Of a stretch of 64,000 nt of DNA, positions 41,771 through 51,503 are shown piece by piece (within the stretch, counting starts at the first letter, position 1; each line of letters begins with the position of its first letter). The position numbers were made by a program, and so were the translations under genes. The stretch covers positions 1 to 64,000 of the forward strand of contig NZ_NUZU01000039.1 in assembly GCF_002567005.1 (NCBI RefSeq). Direction: 5' to 3'. The notes under the pieces are model-generated. The model was not told the origin of the DNA, searched no databases, and saw only the letters and a program-made list of their open reading frames with translations. Source of the stretch: Bacillus sp. AFS073361. Lineage in GTDB: Bacteria > Bacillota > Bacilli > Bacillales > Cytobacillaceae.

Positions 41771-44341
41771 ATGGAAATCACCCCTAACGAAAATTTATAT
41801 AAAGAAGTTTTACAAACCATGTCTGAATGCGTCATTATTCATAAAAAGTCGGGAAGAATCATTGCGCTTAATGAAAATGTTGAAAAAGTACTTGGTATTA
41901 AATCCGATTTATTAACGGAAGCAAATGTAAGCAAATTAGATTATGTAAAAGAAGACGGATCCTCCCTGCCCTATTCAGAATTACCTGGAATCATCACCCT
42001 CGAACAGGGGATTCCTTTCCATGATTATGTCTTGGGAGTAAGCGATCGAAATAATGGGACTAAATGGCTTTCCATTACTTCAAAACCACTTAAATTACAT
42101 AATGACGGGGAACAAGCCGCACTAGTGACCATATCGGATATTACCGAACGAAAAAAGATGGAACAAACAATCATTCAGGCTAAAGAAGCGGCGGAAAAAG
42201 CAAACCTAACCAAATCAGACTTTCTTTCCAAAATGAGTCATGAACTCCGGACCCCTTTGAACGGAATCCTTGGTTTTGCCCAGCTATTAGAAATAGATGA
42301 AACCCTAAATGAGGAGCAGCAGGACTTTGTCCAAGAGATCTTAAGCGGAGGGAAGCATCTATTAAGCTTAATTAATGATATTTTAGATTTATCCAGAATC
42401 GATACGGGCCAATTAAAAGTTTCAATTGAAGAGGTAGATCTGCTGACCATTATCAATGAATGTATCCATATCGTGCTGCCGCTTGCCATGAAAAAAGGAA
42501 TTACAATTCATAATCAAATGGACCATTCGGAAACCGTAACCGTTCTTGCCGATCCGATTCGCCTGAAACAAATCCTTCTTAATCTTCTCGATAATGCCAT
42601 CAAATATAACCGGGAAGACGGCAAAGTCATGATTTTCTCTTATATGAAACAAAACGAGGCTGTTATTCATATCGCGGATACAGGAGTCGGGCTTTCAGTG
42701 GAAGAATATCAGAAAGTGTTTGTCCCATTCTATCGGATTGAAGGGACACAAGAGGAAGGTACGGGCATTGGATTGTCTTTAGTAAAGCAACTTGTCCAAC
42801 TTATGAGTGGAAAAATTAGTGTAACGAGCCAAAAAGGAATCGGCAGCGATTTTCGCTTTAGCCTCCCCCTTCCCCATGATTTAACGACCGCGATGAAATG
42901 GGGGGAAGAAGTGATGGATTTACCAACAAAGAATCCTGAGTCAGATCACTATGGTTTGCTATATGTGGAAGATAATGAATCTAACTTACACCTTGTGAAG
43001 AACATCCTGAAATCCCAGCCATCCTATACGATCTTAACTGCTCGTTCCGGAAAAGAAGGATTAGCACTGGCTAGGACTGAAAAAGTAGATTTAATTCTAC
43101 TAGATCTTAACCTCCCAGATATGCATGGCTATGAGGTGTTTGACCTTATAAAACAGGATGAAGACACGAAGGATATAGCGATTATTGCTGTCAGTGCCAA
43201 TGCCATGCCTCAGGACATCCAGCAGACATTAGGCAAGGGGTTTGATAATTATCTGACAAAACCTATTAATGTAAAGGAGTTCTTAACAACTATTTACGAA
43301 ACTTTAACTAGTACAATTAATCAAAATATACCCGAACATAAAATTTTAAGTACCGGACCAAATGGAGAGGAAGCGGTATCTGCCAAGACATTGCAGTTGT
43401 CTATGAAAGATTTAAAAAAGCTAAGAGAAAAGAACTATACAGCTGCTATTGCCATGCACTATACCGGGAATAATTGGGCAAGAGCACAAATTGAAGGATT
43501 GAAGACAACTTTTAATAAAATGGGGATTAGGGTCGTGGCTGTAACTGATGCCGAACTGAACTGGGAAAAGCAAGTTGCAGACATTCAAGAGATATTAGCA
43601 AAAAAACCGGATATTATTGTTAGTCTTCCAATCGATCCGTTATCAACTGCGGGTGCCTTTCAAACCGCAGCTCAATCAGGTGTGAAGCTGGTTTTTATGG
43701 ACAATACACCATACGGGTTGGAAGCGGGTAAGGATTATGTAAGCGTCGTTTCAGCCGACAATTATGGAAACGGGTCTTATGCAGCCGACATTATGGCAGA
43801 GAAAATAGGTTTTAAAGGCAAGATTGGGGTCATATACTACGATGCTGATTTTTTTGTAACGAAACAAAGATTAATGGCTTTTGAAAAAACGATTAGAGAA
43901 AGTTATCCTGACATTCAAATCGTAGTCCGCAGCGGTTTCACTAGTCCGAATGATGGGAAAGAGCTTACAGACGCTATGATTTCTCAACACCTCGACTTGA
44001 AGGGAATCTTTGTTGTATGGGATTTGGTAGCGGAAGGTGCTATGGACTCAGCCCGTGCCCTAGGAAAACATGATTTAGTTATTACGACAATCGATTTGAG
44101 TACCAATACCGCTATAGAAATTGCTAAAGATGAACTTATCAAGGGCTCGGGTTCGCAGATGCCTTACCATCAAGGAGTGGCCGAGGCGATCCTGGCCGGT
44201 TATGCACTGCTCGGCAAACCAGCACCGGCTTATGTAGCTGTACCGGCACTAAAAGTAACGAAAGAAACTCTCCTTGAGGCATGGAAACTTGTGTATAACC
44301 AAGATCCCTCAGAATTAAATGGGTACTTAAATATTCTTTGA
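41771..44341 (+). CDS. Cytosolic hybrid histidine kinase fused to a sugar-binding-protein domain
   Basis: 856 residues without signal peptide or membrane segment. Order: PAS (about 10-125, ending DITERKKMEQ), HisKA with phospho-His157 (SHELRTPLNG), HATPase (N275 in NLLDNAIKYN; DTGVG at 303-307; GTGIGL from 330), receiver (acidic pair 400-401, Asp445 in LLDLNLPD, Lys497 in LTKPI), then residues 517-846, a full ribose-type binding protein collinear with the lipoproteins at 28793-31179 and 38358-39527. Even their mature N-terminal sequence (ILSTGPNGEEAVSAKTL) is present; only signal peptide and linker are gone. It probably senses the same ligand inside the cell. The reading is a continuous open frame without frameshift. 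AAGGCAGGG precedes the ATG. Confidence 0.9.
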   Translation: MEITPNENLYKEVLQTMSECVIIHKKSGRIIALNENVEKVLGIKSDLLTEANVSKLDYVKEDGSSLPYSELPGIITLEQGIPFHDYVLGVSDRNNGTKWLSITSKPLKLHNDGEQAALVTISDITERKKMEQTIIQAKEAAEKANLTKSDFLSKMSHELRTPLNGILGFAQLLEIDETLNEEQQDFVQEILSGGKHLLSLINDILDLSRIDTGQLKVSIEEVDLLTIINECIHIVLPLAMKKGITIHNQMDHSETVTVLADPIRLKQILLNLLDNAIKYNREDGKVMIFSYMKQNEAVIHIADTGVGLSVEEYQKVFVPFYRIEGTQEEGTGIGLSLVKQLVQLMSGKISVTSQKGIGSDFRFSLPLPHDLTTAMKWGEEVMDLPTKNPESDHYGLLYVEDNESNLHLVKNILKSQPSYTILTARSGKEGLALARTEKVDLILLDLNLPDMHGYEVFDLIKQDEDTKDIAIIAVSANAMPQDIQQTLGKGFDNYLTKPINVKEFLTTIYETLTSTINQNIPEHKILSTGPNGEEAVSAKTLQLSMKDLKKLREKNYTAAIAMHYTGNNWARAQIEGLKTTFNKMGIRVVAVTDAELNWEKQVADIQEILAKKPDIIVSLPIDPLSTAGAFQTAAQSGVKLVFMDNTPYGLEAGKDYVSVVSADNYGNGSYAADIMAEKIGFKGKIGVIYYDADFFVTKQRLMAFEKTIRESYPDIQIVVRSGFTSPNDGKELTDAMISQHLDLKGIFVVWDLVAEGAMDSARALGKHDLVITTIDLSTNTAIEIAKDELIKGSGSQMPYHQGVAEAILAGYALLGKPAPAYVAVPALKVTKETLLEAWKLVYNQDPSELNGYLNIL

Positions 44342-44494
44342 TGACCGTGATATAAACAGGGAATGAGTATGCTAATTCATCGTTACACCTCTTTCCCTAA
44401 TTTTTTTCTGTATAGTTTAAACTGTGATGAGGAAAGCCCATTCGATGAAAGAATATCTGATATTCCAATGTTTTTTTCATTATCCTTTTTCTAA

Positions 44495-44833
44495 TTAACT
44501 CATTAATTGATATGATTCTTTTAAAAGAACTAAAAACTCTTGATTTAGTTCGTCTTCACTATGAAATCTAAAGTTATTGTGAAATCTGTTTTTTGAAACT
44601 TGTTCAATTTTAGTAATCTTCTCGTGTTCAATTTGATGGTTTGTTACTAAATTAAAATCTAACCATTTCTTTTTTGGATGAACTCCTCCGAAGGCAGATT
44701 TATTCAAAAGATGTATAGAAGTCTTTTTAAACTCAATTTCAAAAGGTCCAATTTCTTTCAATAAATCGAGTATTTTTGAATATATTTCATAAACATTAGA
44801 TTCCTTATTTGAGAATAATTCATCTTCTGACAT
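44495..44833 (-). CDS. DUF5655-type small protein
   Basis: 112 residues with FEIEFKKTSIHLLNKSAFGGVHPKKKWLDFNLVT, which I recognise as the core of the DUF5655 family. Function unknown; related domains occur in or near nucleic-acid or transport proteins. It stands alone, divergent from the esterase gene at 44898. Confidence 0.7.
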   Translation of the reverse strand: MSEDELFSNKESNVYEIYSKILDLLKEIGPFEIEFKKTSIHLLNKSAFGGVHPKKKWLDFNLVTNHQIEHEKITKIEQVSKNRFHNNFRFHSEDELNQEFLVLLKESYQLMS

Positions 44834-44897
44834 ATCACCATCTCCTAGTAGAAGTATAATGGAAACATGTAGTTTTAGTTAAGGAGGGTTGATAAAG

Positions 44898-45914
44898 TTG
44901 GGGGAATTTCTAAATTTTTCATATCAGGGTTTTAGGTACAAACTTTATGTTCCGAGCGAATATCAAGCGGAAAAAGATACTCCTTTGATGGTGATGCTTC
45001 ATGGATGTGAACAAGATCCGGATGATTTTGCTGCTGGAACAAATATGAACGAGCTTGCTGAAAAAGAAAACTTTCTCGTACTCTATCCTGACATGAATCA
45101 CCTGTTTAATCCTTCGAATCCGGCTGCTTATAACCCTTTTGGCTGCTGGAACTGGTTTTTGGATAAAAATCAGCACCGTGGAGAGGGACATCCCAAGTTA
45201 ATTAATGCGATCATTAATCAGATTAAAGGTACATACCGCATTGATTCAAGTAAGGTGTACGCAGTTGGTTTATCTGCAGGTGCGGCACTTGCTTGCATTC
45301 TTGGAGTTACCTATCCAGATGTATTTAGCGGTATCGGAGTGTGTGCGGGACTTCCCTATGATGCTGCGAATGTATTTTTTCTAACCGATCCAATGGCTAA
45401 GGCTGCTAAAGAAAGCATGCAAAAAGGCGTTTCTGACCCCTATGCATGTGGTAACAGCGCCTTTCAGGAAATGGGAAAGTTCAAGAAGAAAATGCCTGTT
45501 ATTGTTTTCCATGGTATCTGCGATACAGTTGTACATCCCATTAATGGACAACAGGTTATCATACAGTGGGCACAAACTAATTTTCTTGTAGAAGGTGGTA
45601 GTGGAAGAGCTGATATTACACCTCACCAGGTCAAATCAGACCTTATCAATGGAAAAAGTTGTACTAAACATGTATACAGTGATGGGGGCGGTGAACTTTT
45701 AATGGAACTATGGATAATCGATCAAATGGGGCACGCATGGTCTGGCGGGAGCTTAAATGGTTCATATACCGACCCATTAGGGCCAAATGCAACAGAAATC
45801 ATTTGGAATTTTTTCACCAAACACCATCAGCACACTGTTGATAATCTGGTCGAAACACCTAAAAAGAACTTTTTTCGTGACCTTTTTACAAAGCTTTTTA
45901 AGAAAAGAGGATAA
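44898..45914 (+). CDS. PHB depolymerase-family (LpqC-like) esterase
   Basis: About 338 residues: MVMLHGCEQDPDDFA (oxyanion region), nucleophile Ser in VGLSAGAAL, Asp in FHGICDTVVHP and His in QMGHAWSGG form the alpha/beta-hydrolase triad of the PHB depolymerase/feruloyl esterase group. No signal peptide, so it acts inside the cell. Start: the TTG at 44889 touches the AAGGAGGG, so the in-frame TTG at 44898, nine bases behind it, is preferred. Substrate could be a short polyester or an acylated sugar. Confidence 0.82.
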   Translation: MGEFLNFSYQGFRYKLYVPSEYQAEKDTPLMVMLHGCEQDPDDFAAGTNMNELAEKENFLVLYPDMNHLFNPSNPAAYNPFGCWNWFLDKNQHRGEGHPKLINAIINQIKGTYRIDSSKVYAVGLSAGAALACILGVTYPDVFSGIGVCAGLPYDAANVFFLTDPMAKAAKESMQKGVSDPYACGNSAFQEMGKFKKKMPVIVFHGICDTVVHPINGQQVIIQWAQTNFLVEGGSGRADITPHQVKSDLINGKSCTKHVYSDGGGELLMELWIIDQMGHAWSGGSLNGSYTDPLGPNATEIIWNFFTKHHQHTVDNLVETPKKNFFRDLFTKLFKKRG

Positions 45915-45921
45915 AACTATT

Positions 45922-46036
45922 CATCTTATTCTCTTAAGTCCACCTACTCCAACCACATCCTCGAATGCCACCCGATTAAACTCGCAAGGCTTTACTGCTT
46001 CACGAAGTTGATGAGTAATTGGATCAACGTAATGAA
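45922..46036 (-). pseudogene. C-terminal fragment of an unidentified gene
   Basis: On the minus strand about 37 codons read HYVDPITHQLREAVKPCEF then NRVAFEDVVGVGGLKRIR and stop. The composition looks protein-like and conserved, but a TGA closes the frame just upstream and there is no start. I do not recognise the parent protein. Confidence 0.35.
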
Positions 46037-46146
46037 ATCAAACGTTGCATATCGAATGCTAAATGTAAAAAAGACGCAGGACCTTTACGCTTTTGTATGT
46101 TCATCCGAATATGTTCAAAATGTACAATATTATGTATATAAATTTG

Positions 46147-46170
46147 CACCGTATTTGTGGTGCTTTTTGT
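46147..46170 (+). terminator. Terminator-like hairpin
   Basis: GCACC and GGTGC around an eight-base loop followed by TTTTTGTTT on the plus strand. It would end readthrough from the esterase gene. The rest of 45915-46487 holds the fragment at 45922-46036, the hairpin at 46208-46240 and the small frame at 46349-46480. Confidence 0.5.
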
Positions 46171-46207
46171 TTAATAAAATAGCCTAGTTCCGTATGACTA
46201 AGCTACG

Positions 46208-46240
46208 AAGTGGTCTGGCACTCTAGGAGGCAGACCACTT
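46208..46240. terminator. Perfect 10-base stem, probable bidirectional terminator
   Basis: AAGTGGTCTG (46208-46217) pairs with CAGACCACTT (46231-46240). It lies between the convergent esterase and YesN-regulator units. Confidence 0.45.
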
Positions 46241-46348
46241 TAGAAGGAAAGGAGAAGGATATAAAAACATTGCATATATAGAGAACTCAGAAAATAAGTC
46301 TCGCTACTATTTCTGTGAAGATAATTCGAAGATTCATCCTTTGTCTAT

Positions 46349-46480
46349 TCATTTACCAATCGCCTCCAGGAGCTTAATTGAATTATTCTCCATTTCGCAC
46401 ATTGATTCAAGCGGGTACTCTAAATAACACTCGTCCGAGCACATAAATTCATGTGTTCTCCCCCAACAAATTACTCTCAT
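46349..46480 (-). CDS. Possible 43-residue Cys-containing small protein
   Basis: Open frame starting with ATG at 46480, eight bases behind the YesN regulator stop: MRVICWGRTHEFMCSDECYL and ending NSIKLLEAIGK. It has four Cys (5, 14, 18, 28), which may bind metal. The ribosome site is weak and I know no family, so it is only a candidate. Confidence 0.3.
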   Translation of the reverse strand: MRVICWGRTHEFMCSDECYLEYPLESMCEMENNSIKLLEAIGK

Positions 46481-46487
46481 CCAACAT

Positions 46488-48032
46488 TTACTTTAGTATG
46501 TGCTGTGAACGATAGAGACCTGGGGTTGTTCCGATATTTTTCTTGAATACTTGATTAAAGTATTTTTGATTTTCGTAGCCTACCTGTTTACAAATCTCGG
46601 ATACCTTTAAATTGGTGGTTCTTAACAGTTTTTTGGCATTATTTAATCTGACCTTTGTAATATATTCAAAGATGGTGCTGCCAACTGCCTTAGAAAACAA
46701 GTTACAAAGGTAGGCAGGGTTCTTATGGAATAGCTTGCCTAAATCATCTAAAACAATGGGTTCTTTATAATTAGCATTAATGAAACTTTTTAAATCGATG
46801 ATTATTTTTTCATTATATGACACGTGATTTTCATTTAAATTAGCAGTGGATTGCCCAATAAATTGTTCTAGCCAAACTCTGATTTCTTCAAAAGACTGTA
46901 GTTGATTTAATTCTTGGTAAACTAAGTATCGTTCGCCGCCGCTTTTATTTATTTCATATTCACTTTCGATATATTCCAAGAAATGATTAACGATTTTAAA
47001 ACAGACGTATTTTGTTTTTTCTGGGGGGAGGCTACTCTTTTGGCAATCGAGAAAAACTTGGTCCATGAAAAGATTCATGTTGCTAAGAAGGTCTGGGCCT
47101 TTTCCATTAAAAAATGTATCAATTTTTTCAATAATACGATTACCAAAGGAATGATTGAACGTTTCTAATTCTTTATAATAGGTTATTAACTGGTTTGAAA
47201 ATATACCATTTTTCAACGCTTCTTTTGCTTCACTATAGGCTTTCTTTATGCCCGAAATAGTTACATAGATATTACTTACTCCAACCATCGGTCTTATGTT
47301 CATTTCATGAAAAAGCAATGACACAAGATCCTGAACCAAGTCATTCCCTAGCTCTGAACCAGCGTTTGAAATCATGATGACGATTTCACTATCAATCGTA
47401 TAGACAAAGTTCTGTATCTTCCTGTTTTCCAATAGGCTTTTTAAACACTCTAAGGAAGCTTGAATTTTTTCAGTGGCATTTGAATCATCCCAGTCAACCC
47501 CCCTCAATCCGATGTTTAAAAAAGAAAAACTTTGTAGCTTTTGGTCATTTACCGGTACAACAAATCTTTGGCCTAAAATGTAATCAAGGACACGCTTTTC
47601 TTCTAAAGCCATTTGATATTCATTCATCCGCTCAGTTGCTTGTTTTTCATTTTTTATTTTTTCTAGTTTTAAAATGGCATTTTTAATAGAATGAACAATT
47701 TCTTCTACTTCAATAGGTTTAACTAGATAGTCGATGGCCTCGAGTTGAATAGCCCTTTTGGCGTAATCAAACTTTGAATAACCGCTTATAATGATAAAAA
47801 CAGCATCAAGATTAAGAGCCTTTGTCTCTTGAATTAAATCCAATCCATTTAATTTAGGCATTCTTATATCTACTAACACAATATCAGGCTTTTTATTCAT
47901 GATTTCTTTAAGTGCTTCTTCTCCGTCTAAGGCAGATCCTACAATTTCAATGTGATGATCCTTCCAGTTAGTGGCTGATTTTAAGCCTTCAATTACAATT
48001 TTTTCATCATCAACAATTAAAAGTTTATACAT
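46488..48032 (-). CDS. YesN-type response regulator (fructan operon)
   Basis: 514 residues: receiver domain (LIVDDE, Asp55 in IVLVDIRMPKLNG), central region, C-terminal AraC helix-turn-helix pair (DLGKLFHKNPAYLCNLFSKA; ICKQVGYENQKYFNQVFKK). It lies 13 bases behind the kinase gene. It most likely activates the importer/GH91 operon at 49852-54729 when sugar is sensed outside. Confidence 0.88.
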   Translation of the reverse strand: MYKLLIVDDEKIVIEGLKSATNWKDHHIEIVGSALDGEEALKEIMNKKPDIVLVDIRMPKLNGLDLIQETKALNLDAVFIIISGYSKFDYAKRAIQLEAIDYLVKPIEVEEIVHSIKNAILKLEKIKNEKQATERMNEYQMALEEKRVLDYILGQRFVVPVNDQKLQSFSFLNIGLRGVDWDDSNATEKIQASLECLKSLLENRKIQNFVYTIDSEIVIMISNAGSELGNDLVQDLVSLLFHEMNIRPMVGVSNIYVTISGIKKAYSEAKEALKNGIFSNQLITYYKELETFNHSFGNRIIEKIDTFFNGKGPDLLSNMNLFMDQVFLDCQKSSLPPEKTKYVCFKIVNHFLEYIESEYEINKSGGERYLVYQELNQLQSFEEIRVWLEQFIGQSTANLNENHVSYNEKIIIDLKSFINANYKEPIVLDDLGKLFHKNPAYLCNLFSKAVGSTIFEYITKVRLNNAKKLLRTTNLKVSEICKQVGYENQKYFNQVFKKNIGTTPGLYRSQHILK

Positions 48033-48045
48033 AATTGATAACTCC

Positions 48046-49794
48046 TTAAAGATTGTTATGAGTAATTCCGTCGTTCTTTAGGCCAACCTTAAGATAAACG
48101 GTAGTTCCATTTCCTATTTCACTCTTAATCTTTAATCCATATTCTTTTCCATAATAAAGTTTCAATCGTTCATTAATATTTTTCAAAGCATAGCCCTTTT
48201 TGTTAATATCTACTTCATTCATGTCAAATCCTTTTCCTGTATCACGAATAATGAAAAGTAGACCATCTGCGACCTTCATGCCTTCAATCATGATGGTTCC
48301 GCTTTCCTGATGTTCTAACCCATGGTAAACAGAGTTTTCTACAATGGGCTGTAACAGCAATTTAATGATACTTTCTTCCATGATTTCAGGTTCAATCGTA
48401 ATTGTGTAGTGGATTTTTTGGTCAAAACGAATATTTTGGATATCCATATAACTCTTTACTTGATCCATTTCATTCTTTACGGAGGTAATATGACTTCCAT
48501 CATTTAAGGTAAGTCTAAATATTTTTGACAAATTAATCGCAATTTTTGCTATTTGTTTCGCTTTTACTTTCTCTGCCATCCAATAAATAGTGTTCAATGT
48601 GTTATATAAAAAATGTGGATTAATGTGGCTTTGCAAGGCTAATAGCTCTGCTTCCTTTTCCTTAATCTGTGATTTATATAACCTTTTAGTTAAATCATTA
48701 TTCCAATTATAAAGGTGAACAATCTTGTTCCCGATTTCTCCAAGTTCATCCTCATTATTAAAATGAATACCTACTACAGTCTCTCGTTTTTCCATTTTTT
48801 CAGTAACCATGCGCAGCAAACTTAACTGATTTGTAATTCTCCTGGTAATAAATAAGGCAATAATTAAGGAGAACATTAATGCCATCACTAATAAAGAAAT
48901 CGTTACTAATCGAAGTTGATTGACCTCACGAACAATATTTTCATAGGGGATAATACTAACAACATCCCAATTTGTTTTTTTGTTTGTATGATAATTAAAG
49001 AAATATTGCGTTCCATTCATTACTTTTTTAATGGTTCCGCTTTTCTCACGACTTTGAATGATTTTGGCTACCTGAGATGAAGAGAAACTATGATTGCTAG
49101 AGAACAAAATTTTATCCCCATCCAGTATTAAAATATCGCCTGGAGGGTTACTATTTTTAAACATATTATCAAAATACGCTGGATCAAGATCAATCAGAAC
49201 CAGCCCCATTTGTTCCTTCGTTCCAAGATCTCGAATATTTCTTCCGTATAGTAAAGATTGGTTAGCACCTTTAACAAGTTTTGTATTACTTCCATTTAAC
49301 CATTCACCCTGCCATTCGCTATGGAGTAAACGCGGATAGATATTGGACTTTTTTATCGTTTGATAGATATCATTCTTCAAATTTTGTTCCCCGCGGTTTA
49401 CTTTCAAAAAGCCGTGATTTTCATTCCCAACGTAGATGGCATTAATATAGGGATTGTTTACCACCGTTATATTATTCAAGTTTTCTAGAGATGACGTCTC
49501 CAACCTGTATAACTTTGCATCTGTTTTTTTATAGAATAAATAGTCCTGAATTTCATCCGAAAGAAAAATGTCATTAGATAGATTCTCTACATTGCTTCCA
49601 AATGAGTTAATATTCCAATCGACAATAGTTAAGAAGTTATCAATCGTGGAAGATACTTTATTTTCTATTACTTTATTAAAATAAATGAACGTAAAAGGAC
49701 CAATAACAAGTAAAGGGATTAGGGCTGAAAACAAAGCTAATAAGATAATTTTACGCTTAATTGGAGAGTCGATGAGTCTCATTAGGTTAGTCAT
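48046..49794 (-). CDS. YesM-type sensor histidine kinase (fructan operon)
   Basis: 582 residues: N-terminal membrane helix (IILLALFSALIPLLVIGPFTF), extracellular sensor domain, second helix (LVTISLLVMALMFSLIIALFI), HAMP, phospho-His in QSHINPHFLYNTLNTI, HATPase (IVENSVYHGLE; DTGKGFD). ATG at 49794 follows GGAGAAACATA. A decayed copy of part of a closely similar gene lies at 51359-51445. Confidence 0.88.
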   Translation of the reverse strand: MTNLMRLIDSPIKRKIILLALFSALIPLLVIGPFTFIYFNKVIENKVSSTIDNFLTIVDWNINSFGSNVENLSNDIFLSDEIQDYLFYKKTDAKLYRLETSSLENLNNITVVNNPYINAIYVGNENHGFLKVNRGEQNLKNDIYQTIKKSNIYPRLLHSEWQGEWLNGSNTKLVKGANQSLLYGRNIRDLGTKEQMGLVLIDLDPAYFDNMFKNSNPPGDILILDGDKILFSSNHSFSSSQVAKIIQSREKSGTIKKVMNGTQYFFNYHTNKKTNWDVVSIIPYENIVREVNQLRLVTISLLVMALMFSLIIALFITRRITNQLSLLRMVTEKMEKRETVVGIHFNNEDELGEIGNKIVHLYNWNNDLTKRLYKSQIKEKEAELLALQSHINPHFLYNTLNTIYWMAEKVKAKQIAKIAINLSKIFRLTLNDGSHITSVKNEMDQVKSYMDIQNIRFDQKIHYTITIEPEIMEESIIKLLLQPIVENSVYHGLEHQESGTIMIEGMKVADGLLFIIRDTGKGFDMNEVDINKKGYALKNINERLKLYYGKEYGLKIKSEIGNGTTVYLKVGLKNDGITHNNL

Positions 49795-49851
49795 TATGTT
49801 TCTCCAGCTTTAAGAATTTTGTCCATGGTTGTGCTTACTCTGGTGATAGCA

Positions 49852-51198
49852 CTAGGAAGCACCTGGCGTGGGAGTGGCTCTGAATACATTTACAGTCTTA
49901 TCCATAACAACCTGAACATCACTTCCCGAATCAAGAATCGTATTTTGAAGCGACTCTTTTTCTATCAATACTGTTGTTACGGTAAGCGGTTCTGATGCTT
50001 CGGTAGTTAACAAAGCTTCTACTTGCGCAGAGAAACAAGAATCACTTATCTTGGCATGAACCTCCGTGGCAACAACATGATTATTAGAAATATAATTTCC
50101 ATTACCCGAAACAATACGTATGATTACAGGTGTTGCACCTACCGGCTTGATGTTCTGAGTATTAATTACTTCAGAAAAGTGATTAGCAATTACAGAATTA
50201 TGATTGCCACTGATATAGAGGAGACCATACAAATCATCTAAACCATTGTCTATTCCCAGAAAAGGAGTCCAAGGTTCATGGTCACGTAAAAAGTGATTTG
50301 AGGAAACCAAATTTTCCGAACAATTCCCCCTGAATACCACCATTCCTGGATAAAATGAATGAAGTCTATTATTTGTGATACTAGAACGAGTCACACCATC
50401 AAAATAGATACTGCTCGCACCTCGTGGAAAAACATTATTCGCTGTAATCAAAAGTCCACCAAAATTTTGAGCGTAAATTGAATATCCTTTAAAACCGGCT
50501 CCTATCAAGTTATCGGTTATTTTTGAAGCCTGTCCCCAACCTCGCAGCTCTACACAGTTTCCACATTCAGCTATGAAATTATCATGTATAGTCAGTGCAT
50601 CTGCATGATAAATAGTAATTCCATGCTCTAAATACACCAACCCCATGCCTGTAATCCGAAATGAGTCACAAGCACTTGCAACATAAATTCCCGTTTTCCC
50701 GTTGGTGTATGTGTTCTCCGGATTTGTTTCTCCTGAGCCATCTTCAATAAAATGCAAACCATCAATACAAAAGTCAGAAAACTCTACTGAACTTATTCGG
50801 GGATTTCCACTTCGTTCAACATAAAATGCAGCTCCTTTATATTCCTCGTCATTTACTTCAAGGGGAATATCTACGAGTATGCGACTTCCTCCCGGCCACA
50901 ATTCATGCAAATCCGCCCATTCATTCTCAGAAGTATTAAAACGAATACTCGAAGATGTAAACCCGTGTCCAGAACCCATAATTTTAAGATAACTGATGTC
51001 TATAACTACTTGACTACTAAGATGATAATCTCCCGGTGGAATATAGATAACCGCACCCGGCTTTCCGCCTTTATTCAAATCAGCGTCCGATTGCCTACTT
51101 TTAATATCTGCTATAATGCTATTGATTACCTCACCAATATTCTCATAGGGATTACCGACAGACCACTCTGTTACGTCGTAATAATTTTTACTAGCCAT
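49852..51198 (-). CDS. Inulin fructotransferase-like protein (GH91, beta-helix)
   Basis: 448 residues that I recognise as a GH91 homologue: YDVTEWSV start, PGAVIYIPPGDYHLSSQVVIDISYLKI, DSFRITGMGLVYLEHG, IAECGNCVELRGWGQ, NNVFPRGASSIYFDG, SFYPGMVVFRGNCSENL, NGLDDLYG. These enzymes cut inulin to difructose anhydrides. No signal peptide is present and AGGAG precedes the ATG, so the start is sound. Known family members are secreted, so this one would act in the cytosol on imported oligosaccharides. Around residues 233-250 (GAGFKGYSIYAQNFGG) I see no acidic residue where I recall an Asp and Glu in studied enzymes; activity is therefore uncertain. Confidence 0.78.
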   Translation of the reverse strand: MASKNYYDVTEWSVGNPYENIGEVINSIIADIKSRQSDADLNKGGKPGAVIYIPPGDYHLSSQVVIDISYLKIMGSGHGFTSSSIRFNTSENEWADLHELWPGGSRILVDIPLEVNDEEYKGAAFYVERSGNPRISSVEFSDFCIDGLHFIEDGSGETNPENTYTNGKTGIYVASACDSFRITGMGLVYLEHGITIYHADALTIHDNFIAECGNCVELRGWGQASKITDNLIGAGFKGYSIYAQNFGGLLITANNVFPRGASSIYFDGVTRSSITNNRLHSFYPGMVVFRGNCSENLVSSNHFLRDHEPWTPFLGIDNGLDDLYGLLYISGNHNSVIANHFSEVINTQNIKPVGATPVIIRIVSGNGNYISNNHVVATEVHAKISDSCFSAQVEALLTTEASEPLTVTTVLIEKESLQNTILDSGSDVQVVMDKTVNVFRATPTPGAS

Positions 51199-51358
51199 AA
51201 ATAAATTCTCCTATCAATTTAGTATGTTTGTGCATAAACTACTTATTCCTTGATATAGCTGGAAGTAAAGCCTTACGAATTCGTACTTTCCTTTTTCTGA
51301 TTATTTTCGCTCAGAAGGATTATTACTAGACAAGAAAAATCAGCATTTTCATATTATT

Positions 51359-51445
51359 CCCATCATTTAAGGTAAGTTTAAAGATTTTTGACAAGTTTAA
51401 TGCAATCTTTTGCTATTTGTTTCGCTTTTGCCTTCTCTGCCATCA
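51359..51445 (-). pseudogene. Fragment duplicated from a YesM-type kinase gene
   Basis: About 87 bases closely match 48496-48581 inside the kinase gene at 48046-49794 (shared CATCATTTAAGGTAAGT and TTGCTATTTGTTTCGCTTTT), with scattered differences and a small indel. It is a leftover of a second kinase gene or of a recombination event. The rest of 51199-51503 shows nothing I recognise. Confidence 0.7.
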
Positions 51446-51503
51446 TCAAACATACTTTTACCTCACTCCACCATTTGCCTTTTTTTCATTCAAGATCAAG
51501 TCG

